IMG/VR virus record: IMGVR_UViG_3300031787_000722
Location: 1-26,332 of that record
Source: a virus
Direction: 5' to 3' (one strand)
Length of the DNA: 26,332 bases
Shown: positions 20,126-26,332 of the stretch, one piece after another
Numbering within the stretch: the first letter of the stretch is position 1
Layout of the letters: each line of letters starts with the position of its first letter
The notes under the pieces: generated by a model
Told to the model about the DNA's origin: nothing
The model's input: the letters and a program-made list of their open reading frames with translations, nothing else
Database searches by the model: none
Program-made: the position numbers and the translations under genes

Positions 20126-22296
20126 TATTTATTATCCTCTTGTTGCATTGCAGCGCCAGCTCCACCTACAGCAAATAATGGTTGACCTTTAGTTAAAACA
20201 GATTCTTTCATTTTAGGGGTAATGTCAATGTACTGGACTTGAGCTTTCATGTCCTCGCCCATCATATTTTTGTACATTGCATTTGGGGTAGAAATCTCTG
20301 TCATGCCAACTTTAGCATCCCACTTCTTAGCGTACTTGTCTAAGAACTTAGGTAGGATTTGGTCGTAAAAACCTTTCATGCCTTCACCGCCAACTTGGAG
20401 GTCAAGACCACTAAATACCTTTGTTCCGCTACTTACAGATTCACTAGGATATCCTTTTCCTTCGCCATTAATAATTTTCTTAGCCATTTCTTTTCCAACC
20501 AAATCAGGCAACTCTTGTTCAGTTACTTGTCTTTTTAGAACTGGCATATCATTTTTATCAACAGCAACAACTTCATAGTATGGTCCATCACCCAAACTTA
20601 AAGTTAATTCATCATCCATTTTTTTATAAGCAAGCTCATTAATCTGCTTACTCAAGTCATATCTCTCAGCCTGAGTCTTGCCAGTAGTAAACGCTACTCG
20701 GTCATAGCCACCCTCTGATGCAAGTTGGATAGCACGCTTGAGGGCAAGCTCATGCCATGTGGTTTTGAATGGTGCATCAGGAACTAATTTGTCTTTATTA
20801 AAGGCTTTTTGTGCTATTTCTGTATATTTTTCTACTTCATCTAAATACTTTGCCATGCCATTAAAATCGGTACTTCGCACTAAAGATGTTGATAATTTGT
20901 CAGCTTTTGCTTCGGTAAAACCATTTTTTAAAAAATCTGCTTTAATTGCTTCTCTAGCACGAGTTGGAAGATTAAATTCATAATCATGCAATTCTTTAAC
21001 TGCATTGCTAGTTTGGTAACCCTTCTTGCGCCCAGCTTGATGCCAATCAGATTGCACCTCTTCAACAAATAGCACTTTCTTGCCGTCAGCATCTACTCGG
21101 TCATTGACTCGCATATGGGCTAAAATATTGGGTTGGTCAAAGTGGCCAGACCTAAATTCTGGGCTTGTTTCTCCTCTAAGGCTTGCGTCATAGCGCTGAG
21201 CAAGAGCTTTGTACTCAACATCCTCAACTGGAGTGCGAGTCTTATTGGATAAGTCATTTAAACGGCCAATGTCTTTAGGGTCAAACTCAGGATTCTTGCT
21301 TGGCAAAGTCAGCAATATCTCTCTGTAGTTCTTGCCGCCTGGTAGGGTGTATTTAGAGAATTTGGTTGTATCTAAATCTAGCAACTTATCTGCTTCACGC
21401 TCTGGGCCTGTATAAATTACCTCTCCAGCCTTATTAACTACATCGTAATAGTCTTCATTTTCTGGACTATTAACAGAAAACTTTTTGGTTAGCTTTTCTG
21501 TTCCAAGACTAACTTCTTTAACCTCAACTCGATTTTTATCTAGGTATTCTTGAACCTCAGCCTTGGTAACTGTTTTCTTGGACTTTAAGAAGTCATCTAA
21601 GCCAGTCCACTTAATCTCTTCTGGCTTAACTCCAGGAGTCTTTTCAATCTGTTTTAGGAATTGCTCGCCAGTTCCCTTTGGTTGTTGGATAGAATTTACA
21701 GCCTCTTTAGCTGCTGAATAGAATCCAAGCTCGCTAACACCTTCGCCAACCATCTGCGTACTCATGCCAACTGGCATACCCTTGGTAGCCTGTACTGCTT
21801 TAGTTGCGCCCTTAACTACCTTTGGCACATCCAACAATCCTGGCGCTGGCAAGAACTCTCCAACAGCCTGTGCTACGTCAACTGTCTTTTGGCGCTCTGC
21901 TGCATTTGGTGCGCCAGCTGGTACAACTTGAGGCAATATATTGCTTTGCAAAACCTCTTCAGAAGTTGGGAACATACGCTTTCCCATTACAGCCTCTGCG
22001 CCCTCTTGATTAATCAAGTCAACAATAGAGCGGATGTCTCCAGGCAATCCAATCGCAGCGCCTGTAGCGCCACGCATTGCACCAGCCAAAGTATCCAATA
22101 AAGCAATTAATGGTTTATCTAAACCACCAGCTTTAGCGGATTGTTGCGGAGTAACACCAGCTCTGCCAAGACGAACCCCAGTTTGTGGAACGTCAGACGT
22201 TACTGGACCAGCAGCCAACATCGTATCCTCTACAGGCATCTCGGTTGGCAAGACAGAGTCTTTAGCCAAGTCATCCATGAATCGTTGGTCAATCAT
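20125..22296 (-). CDS. Internal virion protein with polyvalent-type domain (723 aa)
   Basis: Residues 1-215 are low-complexity and include hydrophobic, Ala/Gly-rich helices (LIALLDTLAGAMRGATGAA, 63-81). From about 230 to 705 lies a folded domain with a distinctive series: W-x-G-x-x-D-F, YREILLTLP, SGHFDQPNILAHMR, VLFVEEVQSDWHQ (408-420), PDAPFKTTWHELALKRAI (506-523), GYDRVAFTTGKTQ, GMKGFYDQILPKFLDKYAKK and ITPKMKES. I know this series from large phage proteins and injected polyvalent proteins, but no reaction is established. Conserved H, E, D and W residues make an enzyme possible. It is coupled to the ejection proteins on both sides, so it is likely carried in the virion. Confidence 0.65.
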   Translation of the reverse strand: MIDQRFMDDLAKDSVLPTEMPVEDTMLAAGPVTSDVPQTGVRLGRAGVTPQQSAKAGGLDKPLIALLDTLAGAMRGATGAAIGLPGDIRSIVDLINQEGAEAVMGKRMFPTSEEVLQSNILPQVVPAGAPNAAERQKTVDVAQAVGEFLPAPGLLDVPKVVKGATKAVQATKGMPVGMSTQMVGEGVSELGFYSAAKEAVNSIQQPKGTGEQFLKQIEKTPGVKPEEIKWTGLDDFLKSKKTVTKAEVQEYLDKNRVEVKEVSLGTEKLTKKFSVNSPENEDYYDVVNKAGEVIYTGPEREADKLLDLDTTKFSKYTLPGGKNYREILLTLPSKNPEFDPKDIGRLNDLSNKTRTPVEDVEYKALAQRYDASLRGETSPEFRSGHFDQPNILAHMRVNDRVDADGKKVLFVEEVQSDWHQAGRKKGYQTSNAVKELHDYEFNLPTRAREAIKADFLKNGFTEAKADKLSTSLVRSTDFNGMAKYLDEVEKYTEIAQKAFNKDKLVPDAPFKTTWHELALKRAIQLASEGGYDRVAFTTGKTQAERYDLSKQINELAYKKMDDELTLSLGDGPYYEVVAVDKNDMPVLKRQVTEQELPDLVGKEMAKKIINGEGKGYPSESVSSGTKVFSGLDLQVGGEGMKGFYDQILPKFLDKYAKKWDAKVGMTEISTPNAMYKNMMGEDMKAQVQYIDITPKMKESVLTKGQPLFAVGGAGAAMQQEDNK

Positions 22297-23912
22297 TTTT
22301 GAATAGCCCTTACTTGTCTCATAATCTTTTTACGCACATCTTCGTTTTTAACACCAGCACGTCTTAAATCTTCATCAGTCCAATTCTCTTTGTACTCAAG
22401 ACCATTTTCCTTGGATATGTTTTCAAGACCTTTCCTAGCTGTTTCTTTTGCGATAACAGAATCAGAAATTTCTTTTTCTTTAACAAGGGTCTGAGCAGCT
22501 TCCATAGCATTGAATGGCAAACCAGCAGTTAATGCCTCTTGTTTCTTTTGTGCTAATGTTGCCTTGGCTCTAGATGCTTTTGCTTTGGAATCCTCTAAGC
22601 CTGGCGATAGCGGATCATTAATGCCAAGGGTGTTGTCAATAAACTGTCTAGCAGCGCCCATGTCTTTCTCGTTGCCACGAGCAATCTTCTTGAGGGTGTT
22701 TGCCTGTCTCCAAGATATCTGACCATTCTTAGCAAGGGTATCTATGTCATTCTCGCCCAACTTACCTCTGTCAGCCTGTGACTCAAATGTGCCATAGTTC
22801 TGTGGATTAGCACCAGCCAAATCACCATTGAGCCAAGCCTTGCGTTTTTCATCTGGCAATGTAATGCCTAATGCTTTAGTCCTTCTGTAAGCCTCTGAGC
22901 CACTAATTTTGCCAGCATATAAATCATCTTCAATCGTATTTAATTCATCAACATTTTTTGATGCATTTAATTCGCTGGCACGTTTCCACATAACAGCTTC
23001 TTCGCCAGTTCTGTCAATATATGCTTTCTTTAGTTTATCTCTGTCAACTGTTTTCATTACTTCTGACAACTTACCAAAGTTACCAGACTCAATTAATTTA
23101 ATTGCTTGGGATGGGGTATCGGCAAATGTTGGGCTTGTTGTGTAATCAACAATAGCGTTTAGAACTTTTTTGTTAAATTCAGCCATGCTCGATTGAACAA
23201 ACTCTGGTCTACCAGTTTGTGATGCAATATCAAAAACTCTAGACCTTTCAACTTTAATTCTATTTGCAAGCATTGTTGGGTCATTTTCAGTTTTCAACGT
23301 ACTTGCAATAATTGTTGAAGTTGCTGCTAATGAATCATTTGCTAATGCAATTTTTCCCTCAGAAACAATCTTTGAAAAATTCTTGGTTGCTTGTTCATAT
23401 ACTGTATTACCAGCAGTAGCCATAGAGCTTCTGAACTTTAAGCCCTCCTCAGCATCTACAGCGCTAATTGCTCTAGCGTATCCAGCTGTCAATGACTTGA
23501 TGGTGGTTTGTACTTCTTGTAAGTTAAATGTTCCCGTTTCTACAGTAGCGCTTAACTTAGCCAACTCTTGACGGCCAAGAATCTCTAGCTCGCTACGCAA
23601 CTGGCCAGCCTGTACTTTTCTAGCAGCATCACCAAATATTGTGCCAGGTTTTGCAAATAACTCAGATGGGCTTTTGCCCTCTTCCATTGCCCTCATTACT
23701 TGCTCTGCGCTAGGCATATTCTCAGCGCCATACTGCAAACCTTCACGTCTTGCTTTTTCTTCGGCTTCTTTAAAAGCAAAGTTTGCTAATCTATCTAATG
23801 ATGCATTAATACCTTGAGTCATAGCAACTGACTCTTTGATGTTGGCAAAGTCTAGACGTGGAACGTCTGCTGGCAGATAGCCAGTTGATTGATAGCGTGG
23901 AAGTTCAGCCAT
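22293..23912 (-). CDS. Internal virion protein, gp15-like position (539 aa)
   Basis: A long, mostly alpha-helical protein without Cys motifs or clear membrane helices. The N-terminus (LPRYQSTGYLPADVPRLDF, then a helix with FAFKEAEEKARREGLQYG) is the style of podovirus internal proteins that sit between gp14- and gp16-like products. Helices continue to the end (RRAGVKNEDVRKKIMRQVRAI). Its role would be structural: part of the inner core or the channel that carries DNA into the cell. It starts by TAATG overlap with the 197-aa gene and ends by ATGA overlap with the next. Confidence 0.75.
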   Translation of the reverse strand: MAELPRYQSTGYLPADVPRLDFANIKESVAMTQGINASLDRLANFAFKEAEEKARREGLQYGAENMPSAEQVMRAMEEGKSPSELFAKPGTIFGDAARKVQAGQLRSELEILGRQELAKLSATVETGTFNLQEVQTTIKSLTAGYARAISAVDAEEGLKFRSSMATAGNTVYEQATKNFSKIVSEGKIALANDSLAATSTIIASTLKTENDPTMLANRIKVERSRVFDIASQTGRPEFVQSSMAEFNKKVLNAIVDYTTSPTFADTPSQAIKLIESGNFGKLSEVMKTVDRDKLKKAYIDRTGEEAVMWKRASELNASKNVDELNTIEDDLYAGKISGSEAYRRTKALGITLPDEKRKAWLNGDLAGANPQNYGTFESQADRGKLGENDIDTLAKNGQISWRQANTLKKIARGNEKDMGAARQFIDNTLGINDPLSPGLEDSKAKASRAKATLAQKKQEALTAGLPFNAMEAAQTLVKEKEISDSVIAKETARKGLENISKENGLEYKENWTDEDLRRAGVKNEDVRKKIMRQVRAIQK

Positions 23913-24505
23913 TAACTACCCCAATCTTCACCAGTTGTACGGAACCCGCCATCGCTTGGCTTTCCACCAAGTTTTGCATATGACATTCCAGCAGATCCTA
24001 GCTTACCAAAGGCATCAAAGTAACCAGCCTGTTCAGCAATCTGTCCAGCACCTTGATATAGACTTGATTGGATAAGACCGCTACGTTTTGTCATATCTGC
24101 ATTAGACAAAGCAAACACAAACTCTTTGCCACCTTTAGTATTGTTTACTTGCTGTATTAATCCAGCCGATCCCTCAAAGCCTTGTGTGCCACCAGCAAAG
24201 CCACGAGCCACTACAGCTGCGTTAGCTTGGTTGGTACGTCTAAGTATCTCGTTAGCCTGTAACTCATACTGCACAGCTCTGCGGTCAGACTCAACCTCTG
24301 CTTGCTTGGCTTGCATCTGATACATCTTGTTTCTAGCCTGACCAGCTTGTATTGATCCGGCTGCACTAACTGCTGTTAATGTAAGAGCAATAGCTGTTAC
24401 TGGGTCTTGATACTTCTGTCCAATATGCTTGTTTACGGCTGGGCCATTAAATGGATCACCGATTGGGCCATCAAAGTTTTTAAGGTCTTGTCTAGAAAAT
24501 CTCAT
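23912..24505 (-). CDS. Internal virion protein, gp14-like (197 aa)
   Basis: A 197-aa protein with AAGGA seven bases before the ATG. Residues 35-60 are a small-residue-rich hydrophobic helix (TAIALTLTAVSAAGS) followed by QAGQARNKMYQMQAKQAE and a helix ANEILRRTNQANAAVVARG. That gives a long QA-rich helix, then a glycine-rich loop GFAGGTQGFEGSAG. This is the common plan of T7 gp14-type internal proteins, which insert in the outer membrane on ejection. The gene lies between the nozzle and the larger internal proteins, as in T7-like phages. Confidence 0.8.
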   Translation of the reverse strand: MRFSRQDLKNFDGPIGDPFNGPAVNKHIGQKYQDPVTAIALTLTAVSAAGSIQAGQARNKMYQMQAKQAEVESDRRAVQYELQANEILRRTNQANAAVVARGFAGGTQGFEGSAGLIQQVNNTKGGKEFVFALSNADMTKRSGLIQSSLYQGAGQIAEQAGYFDAFGKLGSAGMSYAKLGGKPSDGGFRTTGEDWGS

Positions 24506-24506
24506 A

Positions 24507-26332
24507 TTAAGTTCCTTGATGTGTTGCTACTTTGTACTCTAAACCGAGCAAGGTCATCTTTAATGGTACGTCTTGCTCAACTGTAATCTTGCCTTCTGTC
24601 GTATAACCCAATATGCCATGCAATGTCTTTGTGCCTGTGTATTCGTCAACTGCCTCATCAAGAATATCGCCAAACGCTCTGAATGGTACTTGGATTGTAT
24701 TAATCTTTAAGTGTTGGGTGTTGGCAACCAATGCGTTAACCTCAACGATTCTCTTCTTAAATCCAATGCGTGTGCCTGTCTGTAGCTTTAGGTCAACTGG
24801 CATGGTTACGGCTCGTACTGTGATTGGCAAGCCAACCTCATATTTTGTTGCTGAAGAGCGTGGGAATGTGACTGTGCCACCGCCTGGTACTGTTTGATTA
24901 GCTTGTACAGATCCATCAAGAATGACGTTAACTGTCTCTGTAGCTACATGGCTCATTGAGACGGATGCAGCAGCTCCACCAGTTTTAGATGAGTCTGTTA
25001 ACAAATCATTGTCAAAAGCCTCAACGTAGTATTGGAATGTGCCGTTTACATTGCGCTTTGCTATTGTGTAGATGGTTGAAATATCAACACCTACATCAAC
25101 AAAGGATCCATCAACTGTAGTGAACTCTGATGGAGCGATTACGTTTTGCGCTCTTAATAACGAGAATACGGCCATTGTGCCGTCATCGCTGTTGGTAATT
25201 AGCAGTAAGTCGTTTTCGTCAGTAGCCACAGACCTACGCAAAGCCATGCGAGATGGAGTCCGTAAGAGATGCCCAGCAAGAAGCGATATCTTTTGTGTGA
25301 CGTATGTAAGTTGCGTATCAGTATAAGCAAACTCATTTAATGCCTTTCCTTGTCTCTGTACAAACAATGTACCAGACTCTAACTGCTGAACCCGAATGCC
25401 TTCTTTAATGCCGTTACGGCTTGCTGTTTTAACAAAGAAATTCGTTGGAGTAATTGGGTCAAGACCATTTTGGGGAACATAGAACTCACCTCCTGTAGTA
25501 AACACTTGCAAGTCTCGGCCAGAGATAATGTCAACAATAGCGTTAAATGTATTGGTGTCTAGAGTTGCCTCTACCGCATCATCATCCAAACCCTCTGTTG
25601 GGTCAAAGTCAAAGAACAATCCAACCTTAGAACCCCATATGGTTGATGGGCGAGACTTCGATCCACCAAAGTACAGACGGCCTTCATGGAATGTTACAGA
25701 GCGTGGCCAGCCTTTACCGCTTGACCATACATCCTCATAGCCTGACTCGTATTCCCATGAGCCATTAGCAATGGCTGATGTGTTAAAAAATGGGAACTCA
25801 GTAATTGCATCAACTGACGTGCCAGATGTGTACTTAACAATCTTGGCTCTACCTTGTGGTGTTGCGTTGACGTATTGACCAACGCTGCCAGCAGTAAACA
25901 CGCTAGACGATGCGGTCAATGTAACCTTGCCAGATACAGCCGATGGTGTTAGCGTACCGGCTGGATTGCTAAACGATGCTGTAAACGCATACTTTGGAAT
26001 GGAGTCAAACGTAATAGCAGATCCTGTCCAAGTCGCATCTGTGCCACCCCTAACAATCTTGATTGGATTAATGTCAGGATGAACCACAATCAACGTGTCT
26101 GCCGATTGAGTCCATACAATATTAGCTAAACGTGCGCCAGTTAACCCAAGTGATGATGTATCAAGGTATGGGTTGCCAGAGCCATTGATGTTGGTAATCT
26201 GATTTTTGTTTTTGAATACATACATCCGATTATGCGTAAAGCAAAGCATATAGGAATCAGATGTGCTGAACTCAAACTCAACTAAACGTGTGCCGTTACC
26301 GGCTGACTCTGTGCTACTGTTTGGTAGTGATG
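24507..26332 (-). CDS. Tail nozzle (tail tubular protein B-like), 5' end outside window
   Basis: The frame is open through the right edge: before the first visible in-frame ATG (26249) it continues upstream as VEFEFSTSDSY without stop. The gene therefore starts outside the window; the visible part is 608 codons plus a stop. The opening R-L-V-E-F-x-F-S-x-x-x-S-Y-M-L-x-F, then MYVFKN, is the typical entry of tail tubular protein B (T7 gp12-like nozzle). Further family-like segments are SVTFHEGRLYFGGS, LQVFTTGGEFYVP and RVQQLESGTLFVQRQGKALNEFAY. It would form the distal nozzle of the short tail, next to the fibre anchor. Confidence 0.88.
   Translation of the reverse strand, partial: SLPNSSTESAGNGTRLVEFEFSTSDSYMLCFTHNRMYVFKNKNQITNINGSGNPYLDTSSLGLTGARLANIVWTQSADTLIVVHPDINPIKIVRGGTDATWTGSAITFDSIPKYAFTASFSNPAGTLTPSAVSGKVTLTASSSVFTAGSVGQYVNATPQGRAKIVKYTSGTSVDAITEFPFFNTSAIANGSWEYESGYEDVWSSGKGWPRSVTFHEGRLYFGGSKSRPSTIWGSKVGLFFDFDPTEGLDDDAVEATLDTNTFNAIVDIISGRDLQVFTTGGEFYVPQNGLDPITPTNFFVKTASRNGIKEGIRVQQLESGTLFVQRQGKALNEFAYTDTQLTYVTQKISLLAGHLLRTPSRMALRRSVATDENDLLLITNSDDGTMAVFSLLRAQNVIAPSEFTTVDGSFVDVGVDISTIYTIAKRNVNGTFQYYVEAFDNDLLTDSSKTGGAAASVSMSHVATETVNVILDGSVQANQTVPGGGTVTFPRSSATKYEVGLPITVRAVTMPVDLKLQTGTRIGFKKRIVEVNALVANTQHLKINTIQVPFRAFGDILDEAVDEYTGTKTLHGILGYTTEGKITVEQDVPLKMTLLGLEYKVATHQGT

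Noticed and set aside
1-26332. tRNA genes, insertion sequences, toxin-antitoxin pairs, restriction-modification genes
   Set aside because: No cloverleaf-like sequence, transposase motif or methyltransferase motif was recognised. The RHH gene has RusA, not a toxin, as its partner. Without a search tool very divergent cases could be missed.

Overview
The window is an incomplete stretch of a tailed double-stranded DNA bacteriophage genome (Caudoviricetes). The supporting genes are a terminase large subunit, a holin/endolysin cassette, tail fibres, and a T7-like series of tail nozzle plus internal virion (ejection) proteins, which points to a podovirus-type, short-tailed particle. No portal, scaffold, major capsid or RNA polymerase gene is present. 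Genes run off both ends, so these most likely lie outside the window. The host cannot be named from the sequence. The GH24 endolysin with a 3-TM holin, YqaJ/ERF recombination and a resolvase-type recombinase fit a Gram-negative, probably aquatic, proteobacterial host (low confidence).

Layout. (a) 1-1603, minus strand: the start of an unknown gene at the edge and TerL. (b) 1660-2972, plus: an HTH-metallophosphoesterase and a SprT-like metalloprotease, translationally coupled. (c) 3049-7532, minus: a dense early-type operon. In transcription order it holds a ribbon-helix-helix (RHH) protein, RusA resolvase, a GNAT acetyltransferase, three small Cys-rich (zinc-ribbon-like) proteins, an unknown 67-aa protein, a winged-helix replication-type protein, a GC-rich leader-like stretch, small proteins, an SSB-like protein, a TerS-like protein and, after an internal promoter/operator, four very small genes. 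(d) 7682-10764, plus: serine recombinase, small membrane proteins, an HTH protein, YqaJ-type exonuclease and ERF annealing protein. (e) 26332-10747, minus: the late structural operon, read from tail nozzle through three internal virion proteins, a T7-type fibre anchor, three fibre-plus-small-partner pairs and small membrane proteins to holin and endolysin. Most neighbours are coupled by ATGA, GTGA or TAATG overlaps.

How it works together. RusA, YqaJ exonuclease and ERF form a recombination/DNA-processing set split over two divergent operons. The RHH gene and the serine recombinase gene are transcribed away from each other across a 149-bp regulatory gap. This gap holds a perfect palindrome whose 16-bp core recurs, inverted, 3.9 kb away in front of the small-gene operon starting at 3746. 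That makes a simple regulon, or an invertible segment, the most interesting hypothesis here. The late operon carries ejection proteins (one with a domain seen in injected polyvalent proteins), a modular adhesin array and lysis.

Several genes shorter than 60 codons were found by reading the sequence directly: the RHH protein, a zinc ribbon, a 48-aa membrane protein, two small membrane proteins after the recombinase, a basic 49-aa protein and others. No tRNA, rRNA, CRISPR array or insertion sequence was seen. No gene-free stretch exceeds about 200 bases. The main gaps are 1604-1659, 2973-3048, 3750-3826, 4731-4911 (possibly coding) and 7533-7681.
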